Below, one piece after another: positions 24,416 through 33,505 of a stretch of 64,000 nt of DNA. This stretch comes from Mycobacterium sp. ACS1612 (GTDB lineage: Bacteria > Actinomycetota > Actinomycetes > Mycobacteriales > Mycobacteriaceae). A program made the position numbers and the translations under genes. The stretch is taken from positions 186,001 through 250,000 of the forward strand of contig NZ_LZHZ01000018.1 in assembly GCF_001667505.1 (NCBI RefSeq), read 5' to 3'. Within the stretch, counting starts at the first letter, position 1. Every line of letters begins with the position of its first letter. The notes under the pieces are model-generated. The model did no database searches. It worked only from the letters and a program-made list of their open reading frames with translations, and was not told where the DNA came from.

Positions 24416-25298
24416 TCTGAAGACACGAGTGCTCGAGGAGGCGCTCCCCGAACACGCCGAGGCGCTCAGGATCGCAGAGCACGCAGAAGCACGAGCACGA
24501 GAACTTCACGGGCAGAGCGAAACTGAAGCAGCTTTTCCTGCCGATGCTGGGTCGGTCGACGACTGGGTTGCGGCCGAGGTTGCCCGCCGTCAGCGTGAAG
24601 CGGAACGTCTGTTGACGCTGGAAGTGATTTCAGGAGTTGAATCTGCGGCCCGTACCCGGGCGACTCGGCTGATTGCGTCGAATACCGAGCAGTTACTCCA
24701 TACTCTGGCCACATACCTCGCCGATGTCATGGCGCCGGTGTACGCCGCCGTCGACGAGATGCCTGCAACGGTCGCCACTGCAGCCGACGCAATCGCCGCC
24801 GACTGCACGGCCCAATGGAAGACGATCACTGCCGCCGTGCCCATCCTTTCTGAGATCCGGACAGTGCAGATAGGGCTTTACACGCACAACGTCAGTGAGG
24901 ATGACCGTCGCAAGTGCGGTGACATGGCCGGCTTGGATCCGCAGGCCCGTCTCTACTACTTCCGGCGCATCGCGGAGGTGGTCCACGACTGGCGCAGCGG
25001 CGAGATGCCTTGGCCTACCGACCCAACCGAGCGGCTGCTGTACGTCGTCCAGAACGACCTTGAACCATGGTGTCCGGACAAGGCGCAGATTCACGCGGCG
25101 ATCGAGGACTTGAGATCAGAAGGTCGTCGCGGGGCACGGAATCTTCCGCAGAACGGTATGCGAGTGACTGCACCGCCGCCCGATAAGGCTGCGGGACCAG
25201 TCCGGTCGATGACGCAGGAACCGCTCGTGCGCCAGAAGCCACTGCGAAAGATAGCGGTGTCGTCGGTACCTTCGGCGTCGCTGCCTGACGACAACTAA
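24408..25298 (+). CDS. Element protein of unknown function, helical
   Basis: A 296-residue protein. Residues 1-90 are charged and probably coiled coil (EHAEALRIAEHAEARARELH). The middle (LIASNTEQLLHTLATYLADV to AAVPILSEI) looks like a helical bundle. A more ordered part follows: LDPQARLYYFRRIAEVVHDW and ERLLYVVQNDLEPWCPDKAQ. No catalytic motif is visible and no family is recognised. ATG 24408 has AGGAAGG eight bases upstream. Confidence 0.6.
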   Translation: MSDLKTRVLEEALPEHAEALRIAEHAEARARELHGQSETEAAFPADAGSVDDWVAAEVARRQREAERLLTLEVISGVESAARTRATRLIASNTEQLLHTLATYLADVMAPVYAAVDEMPATVATAADAIAADCTAQWKTITAAVPILSEIRTVQIGLYTHNVSEDDRRKCGDMAGLDPQARLYYFRRIAEVVHDWRSGEMPWPTDPTERLLYVVQNDLEPWCPDKAQIHAAIEDLRSEGRRGARNLPQNGMRVTAPPPDKAAGPVRSMTQEPLVRQKPLRKIAVSSVPSASLPDDN

Positions 25299-25374
25299 AG
25301 CGTTGTGGCACAGACTGATTCGAAGACGAGGTGAGGATGCGCCCACTTGCTCAGCACGGGATCGAGGATTGGTG

Positions 25375-25527
25375 ATGAACTCGGACCTGGCCAGCGCGAA
25401 GACCCGCAACTGCGGCCTACGCAAAACCGGCCGCCCACAACGGCGCCCCTTCGACTTCGACCGACTACAACGCGAACTCGCTACCGACAATCCCGACGCC
25501 CAGCGGCGGCAGAAGACCCATGCCTAG
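25375..25527 (+). CDS. Small basic element protein, uncertain
   Basis: A 50-residue frame starting at ATG 25375 (GAGGATTGGTG upstream). Very basic: CGLRKTGRPQRRPFDFDRLQ. No family known. Its end overlaps by 8 bases the start of the broken HNH gene, the kind of spacing seen across this operon, which supports it slightly. Confidence 0.4.
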   Translation: MNSDLASAKTRNCGLRKTGRPQRRPFDFDRLQRELATDNPDAQRRQKTHA

Positions 25528-25939
25528 GGCGCCGCGCCGCTGCCCCCGCGACCATTCGACTGCCCGAACATGATTCGCGGTAGCCAAAAGTACTGCAACG
25601 ACGGCACAGTCGGTTGGGGACGTAAACAGCGCACGCATCCAGCGCGATCACCGGCACCGCGCAGCGGAAAACCGTGCGGAGCAGCGTGCTCAAGCGCGAC
25701 CACCATCGCTGCCAAGTCCGCTTGCCGGGATGCACTCATCGGCCTCCCAAGTCGACCATAGCGTCAGCGTCGCGGCCGTCGGCGCACCATACGACCCCAA
25801 CAACGCACAAGCGATCTGCCCACACTGCAACGCGCGAAAGGCGCAACAGGAAGCGGTATCAGCACGGCGCAGACAAACGAAGCGCGACACCCAGCGACAC
25901 CACGAGCGCCCGCCCGGTAACTCTGACGCGCAAACTTAG
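25520..25939 (+). pseudogene. HNH endonuclease, broken by frameshifts
   Basis: The parts of one phage-type HNH nuclease are spread over three frame changes. From ATG 25520: MPRAPRRCPRDH. Then, one frame over, at about 25561: CPNMIRGSQKYCND. Then another frame at about 25671: TVRSSVLKRDHHRCQVRLPG followed by CTH. Then back, from about 25741: ASQVDHSVSVAA and NAQAICPHCNARKAQQEA. The order is that of an intact family member (zinc-binding cysteines, VLKRD, VDH as the H of HNH, CxxCN). The last break needs only one base. No single frame gives a working enzyme. Confidence 0.75.
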
Positions 25940-26027
25940 TTTCGCCTACACCGGGAACCGCGCTGCATTAGCCTTGACAGAAAATCCACGATAAACGGCG
26001 CGTGGAACACATCCAGGGGGAACCATA

Positions 26028-26627
26028 GTGGTGACAACCGTTGTGGCGTGGGAGACGCATGGAAACTTGCACTGGCTCAACACATTAGGACATAACTTGG
26101 GTGAGTTCCTACTATCGCCTGGGCTCGGAGGTTTGGCAGCAGTAATCGCCGCGGTCATTGCGCTTCTCGCCGTACGGCGGACCCATCGAGTCGAAGACAA
26201 GCGGGAGCGCCGCAAACAACGGCTTGACGCGGCCGTTCAGGCAGTAGAAGCCCTCGAAGAAGCCAAATTCAATGTCAGACAGCGGGAGGTCGTTGTCTAC
26301 AGGAACCGCGATGGTGGCGCAGCTGACATGACCGCCACGGAGCGTTACAAGTGGGAGAACCGAGCCGCCGCAAGGCACTACAAGGTGCCAGCAGCCATCG
26401 CTCGCGTCAAGGCAGCCGGCGTCGACATCAGGTTGTTTGAATCTGGAAGACACGCAGTCAACACATACTCGAATTACTCTTGGGCCCTGGCAAAAGACAA
26501 GCAGGCGGATGACGGAACATACCCGGTTACGAAAGAGGACGTCTCGAAGGCTGATCAAGCTGCGCGAGAGGTGCTCGATCATCTCGCGAATAGGTTGCCC
26601 GAACTAGTGAAACCCGACGAAGGGTGA
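26028..26627 (+). CDS. Membrane-anchored coiled-coil protein, unknown
   Basis: A 199-residue protein with one membrane helix at about 34-51 (GLAAVIAAVIALLAVRR) and, right after it, a charged helical stretch HRVEDKRERRKQRLDAAVQA. The rest has WENRAAARHYKVPAAIARVK and a lysine/aspartate-rich end. GTG start at 26028 with AGGGGGA before it. It has its own leader after the broken HNH gene and converges with the SIR2 gene. No family is recognised. It may be cargo linked with defence; this is only from position. Confidence 0.65.
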   Translation: MVTTVVAWETHGNLHWLNTLGHNLGEFLLSPGLGGLAAVIAAVIALLAVRRTHRVEDKRERRKQRLDAAVQAVEALEEAKFNVRQREVVVYRNRDGGAADMTATERYKWENRAAARHYKVPAAIARVKAAGVDIRLFESGRHAVNTYSNYSWALAKDKQADDGTYPVTKEDVSKADQAAREVLDHLANRLPELVKPDEG

Positions 26628-26631
26628 TGCC

Positions 26632-26659
26632 GTGGTAGGGGTAGGAGTCCCCCTACCAC
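26632..26659. terminator. Bidirectional terminator between convergent genes
   Basis: GTGGTAGGGG (26632-26641) pairs perfectly with CCCCTACCAC (26650-26659) across an 8-base loop. It stands between the membrane protein (ends 26627) and the SIR2 gene (ends 26754). A pyrimidine-rich run CGTCTTCTTCTG follows on the plus side. Confidence 0.75.
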
Positions 26660-26753
26660 CCGTCTTCTTCTGCCGCACCACCCTGTGAAAAATGATCTGT
26701 ACGGGTTCCAGGAATTTTCGAGCGTAGCGGTCAGCTCCACATCGCATAGTGAG

Positions 26754-29700
26754 CTAACTGATCTGTATGTCCAATCGCATAGCTTGTTCTCTGATGTCTC
26801 GCGTTGATGCTTCCGAAGCGCCATAGCGTTCTAGCTTCTCGAGAACCTCGGGTAGCTCAAATGCGGTGTAGCAGGGACTTTCCGTCCCTGCCAGAATGTG
26901 GGCGACGAGCCTGGCGATCTGCTCAGGATCACGCCTCAGGATTTCTTCTGATGAAGCCTCCGCCAGGCGATGGAGGACGAGCGGTGGCGTTGCCAGTCGC
27001 GCAGCATGTCGCAGAGCGAGTTCGACCCCTTCGGTCATCGAGGTTGATAGATTAATCGGCCACTGTGCCATGGCAGATGCTTCATCGATATCCAGCGGCA
27101 TCGGGACGCTATCCAATCGGTCAGTCCAGTACTGCCGCATCCAGCGTTGCCATTGCTCCTCAGCACCATCGGCTGGCAATGAACTTAGATGAAAAGCTAT
27201 GCGATTTGCCCACTCTCGGCGATCTTCAGGCTTTGCACTCGTCAAGAACTGAGGGAGCCACTCGCCTGGGTGATACTCGGCGTAGATCGCGATGCCGGCC
27301 AGGAGGGAAAGCAGCCGTCTGCCGCGGTCTGATCGGAATTCCGAGAGGTGCGCTACCGTCTCGATAAGTCCGCCCAGTAGTCCAGCGGATAGTAGTCCAT
27401 TGGTCCACATCCCAAACGAGAGAAAACCGTCCCACGTGCGAAATGCTCGTGCTTCGTCATCCCACTTGAGCCGTGGCAGAAGGTGCTCCTCGCACCAACT
27501 CGGATCAGCTCGATGGAAGAAGCGAAGTGAGCCGGCGAAAATAACCTCGACCATCTCCGATCGGACATCTCCGCAATTCAACATCATCTTCAGGTAGTTA
27601 GAAGTTTCGGAATCTAGTCCGCTCCAGTTGTCACCGCGTTGATTCCAGTGCTCGCTTACAGCGGCGATCCAGAATTCAGCGAGGCGGCCCGCTGGATGAT
27701 TTATTGCCTGGCTGACCATGTCGGGACTGCGCTGGCCCATCCCGGCATCAGGATCTATTGCATCCCAGCATCTTTTCGCGAGAGCCATACTGCCCGGCAC
27801 GGCACGCCAGTCCGTCGTCTTGTCTGGCGCAGAGGCAGGACCAGCTAGCATCTGGGTGATATACGGGACCAGACTCGGCAGGTCGAGTCGAACGATCTGA
27901 TCGATAGCTCGTTCAGCCGTTTCTATGTTCAATCGAGCATTTGTCCAACCATGAATAAGCAACCTTGCCACTTCGGTGGAATCGGAGCCGAGCACGCCTA
28001 GGATCGCAAAGCCGTCCTCCGGCCGCTCTCCGACTACTTCACTCACCAGGGCACCGAAACTTTCCCATCGAATGGCGTCCGATCGGCGACTCGTCGTTGA
28101 TTCGCGGTCGAACGCTTCATACTGCTGCAGAAGACCGCACACGGATCCCAGGTCATCATCGATCGCTTTTCGTAAATCCTCTACCGTCGTTGGGAGTTGA
28201 GGCGCTTCGGCATCGGCCTGCCGATCAGTCGCTGTCAGTTCAGCCAGCCCTGGATCCTGGGCGATGAGGGCCGCCAAGGCTTCTTGCGCACTCGCTAAGT
28301 CTGGCGCGGCCTGAGCAATAAGTGTCAGGGCGTTGAACGCCCACCTACGGCTGCGATCATCCGTAGAGACAGCGACGTTAACAACCAGCTCATTCGCTAC
28401 CTGCACATCGGTTTGCGCGAGGACTTGTTTGATGAGCTCGAAAACCTCTGCACGCAGATCGTCATCGAATAGCCATCCAGTGTCGATCAGCCAGCGGAGC
28501 TTACCCGATGAATCGACGTCTGACCGCTTGATCCATCCGTGAAGGGCGAGTCTCTTCAACAGGAGTACATCGCTTGATGCCCATGAACTGATGTACTGGC
28601 CGGCAAGCTCCATAGCCTCAGCCTCGAGCAGGGCTTCGAGACAATCTCGGGCAGCATCGACGAGAAAGCCAAGAGGTCCTGGAAAATCGTCGGCAGGAGA
28701 GGGTGCGATTGCGGCTCGATAAAGGCTCGGCCGCCTCCTCGCTTGCGATGAATCCTCTACTAGCGCTAGTTTGCGATCCGCACTGCGGATGTGTTGATCG
28801 ACTATTGCAAGAATTTCAGACGCGATCTGCGGCAGGACCGGCTGGAAAACACTACGCCAGGCTTGGCGTAGCCAGTAATCGTCCCCTCGCAGGCCGATCT
28901 CGAAAACCTCGTTGAAATACCCTGGCGAGAGACGTAATTCAGGCTCAGTCAGATGCTCAAAGAGGAACAGTGCGCTCTCTTTGTCGTCGACCGCCGACGA
29001 CTTCTCCAGAGCGAAATCGACGAAGTTCGGGCGCCTGTCCTGCAAGTCCCGAGTGACCAGTGGTAGCCACGGACGTATACCGGGCGAAAGAGGCATCGAC
29101 CGCGCGACCAGATGCCGCCCGATCGCAGACGCCAGTGTGGGCCCCAGGTGCCCACCCAGCTGTGTCGCAACGGCTAGGCCGACCCTTGAAAATTCCTCCG
29201 TGACATAGTTTTCAGCGAACCAAGTCGCAAGCTGCCACGCTGTGGGCTTCGATTCCGTAGCCACGGTGAAGAGAACGCGGAACTCTTCCTTCTCGGCGAT
29301 CCATCTCAGCCATAGCTCGCCCTGCGCAAATTTCGTGAAGAACTTTACAGTCTGCTCGTCCGAGATGATGGACTCCAGGTACGACATATCTTCCGGAATG
29401 AGCGACGGCGCTTGCTGATCCACCAGAGCCTTGACATGCTCTTGGTGCTCGAGCATTCCTCTCGAGCTCATCGCGGCGAGCTCGGCCAATGCCTGCTCAA
29501 GGTTTTCGTGCGAGCCATCTGGGGTGATCTCGTACCCAATGGGGGTGATACCGAGCTGCCTCCAAAGCGCGGAATCAGGTTCAGGCGTCAGGATAAAACG
29601 GTCTTTTGCCCGCCCCAACCCCCGTGCCAGATACTTCATGATGACGTCACTGTGGCTGTAGCCGATGAAGAGCACAGGATGTCCCGCAAACATCCGATCA

Positions 29701-30248
29701 AGGAAGCGAGCGGCCCAAGCGTCGGTTAGATACGCCCGGCCGAAGTCCGCATCAGTAAGGACCAATCTGCGCGGTTCCTGACCTAGGCGGCCATGGAGAT
29801 ACACAAGGCCCGCGAAGTCATCACCGACTGGAAGTGCTGGGGCCTCATACACCGGGACCGTCTGATCGATCGCAGTTTCGAGATGCCGGTCAAAGTTCGT
29901 GGTCACGATTCTGACTGTCTTTGAAGCCGCTAACCTTGCGACGGCAAAATGAAGCTTGTTCGGTTTCGAGTCGGGCTTCCCAACCAGAAGCGCAGCTCGC
30001 TTATGGACGTCGACGTTGTGCGGCTTATCTGCCATCTGACCCAGCAGTTCGTCTAGCGGTCGGCCGGTGACATCACCTATGACTGCGCCCAGATTGCTTT
30101 GATCACGGATCGTTTCAACAAGAGCCTGAAATGACGGCAAGGACGATGGCGGCCCCATGGAGGCGCCAGCGCCGACGAAGAGAACGAGGGCGTCCGACGC
30201 ATGCGCTTCAATCAACCCACCGGGGAACTCGACGCCGCAGATTCGCAT
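26754..30248 (-). CDS. Large SIR2-domain protein, candidate anti-phage NADase
   Basis: A 1164-residue protein. Residues 1-260 form a SIR2 domain: VLFVGAGASMG (GAGAS 26-30) for NAD binding, VRIVTTNFDRHLETA with N118 and D120, VYLHGRLG with H152, then FIGYSHSDVIMKYLARGL. The N and H are the catalytic pair in defence SIR2 enzymes such as ThsA and DSR2, which destroy NAD+ on infection. The remaining 900 residues are mostly helical with no P-loop or protease; the end (AEFWIAAVSEHWNQRGDNW, then FLSFGMWTNGLLSAGL) recalls the DUF4020 region of long SIR2 proteins, from memory. ATG 30248 has GGAG nine bases upstream. It is the last gene of a three-gene minus-strand unit. Base content is lower in GC than the chromosome (27 of 60 at 27541-27600). 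Confidence 0.85.
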   Translation of the reverse strand: MRICGVEFPGGLIEAHASDALVLFVGAGASMGPPSSLPSFQALVETIRDQSNLGAVIGDVTGRPLDELLGQMADKPHNVDVHKRAALLVGKPDSKPNKLHFAVARLAASKTVRIVTTNFDRHLETAIDQTVPVYEAPALPVGDDFAGLVYLHGRLGQEPRRLVLTDADFGRAYLTDAWAARFLDRMFAGHPVLFIGYSHSDVIMKYLARGLGRAKDRFILTPEPDSALWRQLGITPIGYEITPDGSHENLEQALAELAAMSSRGMLEHQEHVKALVDQQAPSLIPEDMSYLESIISDEQTVKFFTKFAQGELWLRWIAEKEEFRVLFTVATESKPTAWQLATWFAENYVTEEFSRVGLAVATQLGGHLGPTLASAIGRHLVARSMPLSPGIRPWLPLVTRDLQDRRPNFVDFALEKSSAVDDKESALFLFEHLTEPELRLSPGYFNEVFEIGLRGDDYWLRQAWRSVFQPVLPQIASEILAIVDQHIRSADRKLALVEDSSQARRRPSLYRAAIAPSPADDFPGPLGFLVDAARDCLEALLEAEAMELAGQYISSWASSDVLLLKRLALHGWIKRSDVDSSGKLRWLIDTGWLFDDDLRAEVFELIKQVLAQTDVQVANELVVNVAVSTDDRSRRWAFNALTLIAQAAPDLASAQEALAALIAQDPGLAELTATDRQADAEAPQLPTTVEDLRKAIDDDLGSVCGLLQQYEAFDRESTTSRRSDAIRWESFGALVSEVVGERPEDGFAILGVLGSDSTEVARLLIHGWTNARLNIETAERAIDQIVRLDLPSLVPYITQMLAGPASAPDKTTDWRAVPGSMALAKRCWDAIDPDAGMGQRSPDMVSQAINHPAGRLAEFWIAAVSEHWNQRGDNWSGLDSETSNYLKMMLNCGDVRSEMVEVIFAGSLRFFHRADPSWCEEHLLPRLKWDDEARAFRTWDGFLSFGMWTNGLLSAGLLGGLIETVAHLSEFRSDRGRRLLSLLAGIAIYAEYHPGEWLPQFLTSAKPEDRREWANRIAFHLSSLPADGAEEQWQRWMRQYWTDRLDSVPMPLDIDEASAMAQWPINLSTSMTEGVELALRHAARLATPPLVLHRLAEASSEEILRRDPEQIARLVAHILAGTESPCYTAFELPEVLEKLERYGASEASTRDIREQAMRLDIQIS

Positions 30249-30281
30249 CCTTGAGAACTCCGATCGCAGGGGGACGCAACG

Positions 30282-31451
30282 TTACATTTCTTGGCCATCA
30301 AGGTTGAACGATGTTTCGACCACGCTCGCGTGCGAGGTAGTCGTCATTGCTCGGCTAGCACGGTACTGCTCAGCGTCGGGCTCATCGTGAAACTCGAGTA
30401 GGTTCCCGGCGACCTCGATCAACTCAGCCTTAACGTCCGCTGGTGAGGCATAGAAGTACTCGCGCCGTAGGTTGATTTTGTTGACCCGCCTGTGAGCAAA
30501 GCGGCGGTGGAGCTCTGCTTCAACGCTGACAGCATCGTCGGAGAAGAAAAGGGCATGAACATCGAAACCGAATGGGACTGACGCGTCGCCAAGTTCACGG
30601 ACTCGGTCCATTGGCTCGAGGCGCCTCGTCAGACCAATCTTTACGATACCGGGACCGAAGGAACCAATGTTGCTGATGACGTAGACGTAGCCAGCTCTGA
30701 TATTCGCTGTGCGGTAGTCGTTTTCGGCGATCCGCCCGTCAATCTCCGCGATCTTGCCTTCCAGGTCTCGGCGCTCTTGGTCGCTGCCACTGCCCGACAG
30801 CGCTTCGAGGACGTTGGCGTAGTGGGCGCGTTCCTTCTCGAGGCGTTCGCGTTCGGCACGCAGCTCGCGTTCGGCTTGTTGTTCCTCGCGTAGCCGCGCC
30901 CGTTCCTCTCGAGCAGCTTCTCGTTCCTCTTGGACCTTCATTTGATAGTCAGCGGTCAGCTCAAGCTCACGTAGGCGCAGTGCGTGGTAGTCGGGATTGA
31001 TGTGCATTTCCATCATCGACGCGTACCGGGCGATAGACGTTGCGGCTCCGGTGAGCCGTTTCTCGGCGGACGGAAGATTGCCGGCCTTCACGTAGCGGAC
31101 ACAGTTTTCGGCCTCAGCGTTGTAGGCACGCAGCATCAGCTTGGCGAGATCACTCGTCATCTTCCGGCCCTTCGCCAAGGAATTATCGAAGGTGAAGCGG
31201 GTAGACGCATCGATGGCGCGTCCTTCGGAGATGAACGATTTCACTTCGTTTTTGATGGACGCGAGCGCATCTTGGTAAGCCACGGCGTTCTCGAGGGGGT
31301 GCTTGTAGGTGTAGATGCCGATGTTATGGAGAGCGTCGGCATCACGCTTGAGCAGATCGATTTCGACGAGGGCATCTTCGTATTGCTCTTTCAGCGCCTC
31401 ATTCTCACGCAGGAGGTCGGCCAGTGCCGGTACGTTCTCCGGTTGGCTCAC
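30282..31451 (-). CDS. DUF4041 protein with T5orf172/GIY-YIG nuclease domain
   Basis: A 389-residue protein. Residues about 40-165 match DUF4041 (AYQDALASIKNEVKSFISEG, then AEAENCVRYVKAGNLPSAEK). Residues 165-250 are a long charged coiled coil. The C-terminal part, 254-335, is a T5orf172/MUG113 type GIY-YIG domain: GYVYVIS (254-260), KIGLTRR (271-277), RVRELGDASVPF (283-294), E313 and H315, then H320-R321 and EYFY (331-334). Such domains are nucleases or DNA-binding remnants of them; activity here is inferred. GTG start at 31451 shares one base with the stop of the upstream gene (TAGTG), so translation is coupled. The SIR2 gene follows 33 bases later. Confidence 0.85.
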   Translation of the reverse strand: MSQPENVPALADLLRENEALKEQYEDALVEIDLLKRDADALHNIGIYTYKHPLENAVAYQDALASIKNEVKSFISEGRAIDASTRFTFDNSLAKGRKMTSDLAKLMLRAYNAEAENCVRYVKAGNLPSAEKRLTGAATSIARYASMMEMHINPDYHALRLRELELTADYQMKVQEEREAAREERARLREEQQAERELRAERERLEKERAHYANVLEALSGSGSDQERRDLEGKIAEIDGRIAENDYRTANIRAGYVYVISNIGSFGPGIVKIGLTRRLEPMDRVRELGDASVPFGFDVHALFFSDDAVSVEAELHRRFAHRRVNKINLRREYFYASPADVKAELIEVAGNLLEFHDEPDAEQYRASRAMTTTSHASVVETSFNLDGQEM

Positions 31452-32713
31452 TAGCGGACACCGCGTGCGGTACTGATTGACTTCAGTGCGAAAGCATTTT
31501 TGGATACGTTCGATCGCATATGGGCCAGAGTCTGGGCTGGGTCGACGTTGCGCAGGTCGAAGGTGGAGAACTCGTCGCGGTCGGCCGCAGCGGCGACGAG
31601 AGGATACGTCTCCCTCAATCCGGTTGCGGGGTTTTCCGTTTCGGTTTGTACCGTCAGCGAGACAGTTTGAATGCGGCCCTCGCGATCACTTTCGAATACT
31701 TCATGGAACGTGCGGACCGCTACGGCTGCCACAGCACGGTTGTAACGATCCCGCTGTTCCTTCTGGGTGCATGGTGTCTCACGTATCTCGTCGGATGCTG
31801 CAATGTACTTGTACGCCTTGACCTTCGGCATCTCTGACGGGGACGGTATGTCCACCACAATCGTGAGTTCCTTCAGTTCTGCATCGAATTCCCACTCGTA
31901 GCCGACCTCAAATGCCTTCGGATATGCCGAGTTGCTCAAGACGATTCCCATGTATTCGTCGACCGCAGCAGCGTCACCCGCGGCCAGCGCGTCCTTGAAT
32001 ACTTCAAGCTTGGCGTTCGCCTCAGCCGCTTTGCGCTCCCGCTCAGCGCATTCGGCCTCGTAGACCTTCAAAGCTTCAGCCAGGAGCTCAGTCCGTTTCT
32101 TCTCTGCAGCGGCATGCTCCTCGAGCAACTTCGAATATCTAGCGGGTAACACGTGCTTGACATGATGAGCCCAGCGTTCATGCTGCGCGGCCCACTCCGC
32201 GTGTGCTTTGGCGTGTGCTTCGGCATGCTTCTTTCCACCGAACATTTTTGACAGACCAGTCGGCGGCGCCGGCGCAATGAACTTCGGTTCCGGCGGCGAC
32301 TGCTCTTGCGCAGGCGGGGGAAGAGGCGTCCTCAATTCCTCGCGCGGGAAGGGTGGGTGCTCCACTCGCTGTTTTAGCGAGTCAATGTCCACGTAGTCGT
32401 CGACCCCAAGCGTCGCCGCTAACAGTGTGTCGATTTGCTCAAACGCGTCAACAGCTTGTGCCGTAAGAGACTCAGCGGTCGCTCGTTGCGCTTCCTTATG
32501 AGCCTTTTCCGCCGCTACCGCCGCAGCGACCCGCTCTCGGGACGCTGCTCGCGCTGCCGCCTCGACGGCACGCTGGTATTCGCGTTGGGCGCGGTCTGCC
32601 TCCCGCACGGCACGGTTGTGCGCCTGGACCGCGGCCGCATACTGGCGTCGCTGTTGCAACTCGTGCTGCCTCTGTTGATACGCAATTTCCGCAAAGAATC
32701 CTCGTCGCCCCAC
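31451..32713 (-). CDS. Coiled-coil protein, first gene of the SIR2 unit
   Basis: A 420-residue protein of no named function. Residues 8-80 are a Gln/Ala/Arg-rich coiled coil (QQRRQYAAAVQAHNRAVREA). A proline-rich linker at 125-150 (PLPPPAQEQSPPEPKFIAPA) and a second charged helical part follow. The C-terminal 165 residues are a mixed domain with FEVGYEWEFDAELKELTIVV, KEQRDRYNRAVAAVAVRTF and FSTFDLRNVDPAQTLAHMRS. Similar regions precede Mrr nuclease domains in some actinobacterial restriction proteins, but no nuclease domain follows here. GTG start at 32713 without a clear ribosome site, so it may be leaderless. It is directly coupled to the DUF4041 gene. Confidence 0.7.
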   Translation of the reverse strand: MGRRGFFAEIAYQQRQHELQQRRQYAAAVQAHNRAVREADRAQREYQRAVEAAARAASRERVAAAVAAEKAHKEAQRATAESLTAQAVDAFEQIDTLLAATLGVDDYVDIDSLKQRVEHPPFPREELRTPLPPPAQEQSPPEPKFIAPAPPTGLSKMFGGKKHAEAHAKAHAEWAAQHERWAHHVKHVLPARYSKLLEEHAAAEKKRTELLAEALKVYEAECAERERKAAEANAKLEVFKDALAAGDAAAVDEYMGIVLSNSAYPKAFEVGYEWEFDAELKELTIVVDIPSPSEMPKVKAYKYIAASDEIRETPCTQKEQRDRYNRAVAAVAVRTFHEVFESDREGRIQTVSLTVQTETENPATGLRETYPLVAAAADRDEFSTFDLRNVDPAQTLAHMRSNVSKNAFALKSISTARGVR

Positions 32714-32983
32714 GTCTGCGAATGTTACTTACGACTGCAACAAGATCGTGGAATCTTTGTCCGCTTCAACGAGGCTATCGAGCACCTTCCTTAGCTGAGA
32801 AGCCGCGCGGACCAGCGAGCCAGCAGGGCATAGCCACTGACCGTCAGCAACCGCATCTGTGGCCTATCAGGGAGAGTGCGGGCCGTCCTGGACCTGATCG
32901 CCGACACCATCCCGGCGTCTGACGGAGGTGCCGTTGCGCATTAACAGCGTTCGACTGGTTCTAAGTGACGCCCGACGACCGAG
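32714..32983. promoter_or_regulatory. Upstream region of the SIR2 unit
   Basis: A 270-base stretch without a supported gene between the coiled-coil gene and the membrane-protein gene, both on the minus strand. It should hold the promoter of the three-gene unit. No sure -10/-35 pair or repeat is visible. Confidence 0.4.
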
Positions 32984-33493
32984 TCATCGCGACGACGGCG
33001 ACGGGCTGGGAAGCTCGCCGAGCCTCTTCGGCCGGAGGCCGTCTTTGAGTTTGTTGAGGGCCTCGACTACTCGAATCACGTCCTTATCGTCACGTTTGGC
33101 GAAGAACACGGCTTCGTCGCCGTATGTCTCCACAGGCCCGCTCTCGTTCACGTTCCAGCTAAGGATTTTCCAGGCATCGGTCAGATCGTCGAATGCGCGT
33201 GTAATACCTGAGGGCGCAACGAGCAGCAGTTTGGCTCGAATCATCAGTTCGTCCGGCGTTTGGCGGATCGGGCGGTGGGTTCTGTACAGCGGGTCTTCGG
33301 TCAGCTCGTCGAGCCGTTCCTCAACCACCTGCGCGTAGGTGATGGCGTCGACGTAGGTCGCGTGTCGCCGCTCGTCCATCCGCGCGGTCGCTTCGCGCTT
33401 GCCTGTGAAGTAATTCTGGAGCAATGGCACAGTGAGCGTGCCCAACAGCGCAGTGGTTAGACCCGCTATAGCGATCGCCGAACTTGTGTCCAT
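32984..33493 (-). CDS. Small membrane-anchored protein, unknown
   Basis: A 169-residue protein with an N-terminal membrane helix at about 5-27 (AIAIAGLTTALLGTLTVPLL) and a cytoplasmic helical part (MDERRHATYVDAITYAQVVE). No family is recognised. ATG at 33493 has AGGAGG eight bases before it. It lies 12 bases after the AbrB-like gene in the same direction, so they form a pair. Confidence 0.65.
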   Translation of the reverse strand: MDTSSAIAIAGLTTALLGTLTVPLLQNYFTGKREATARMDERRHATYVDAITYAQVVEERLDELTEDPLYRTHRPIRQTPDELMIRAKLLLVAPSGITRAFDDLTDAWKILSWNVNESGPVETYGDEAVFFAKRDDKDVIRVVEALNKLKDGLRPKRLGELPSPSPSSR

Positions 33494-33505
33494 CCGAACG
33501 TCCTC

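Noticed and set aside
31451-32713. Coiled-coil gene as a restriction endonuclease
   Set aside because: Its C-terminal part resembles the region before Mrr domains, but no D...ExK nuclease segment is present and the protein ends there.
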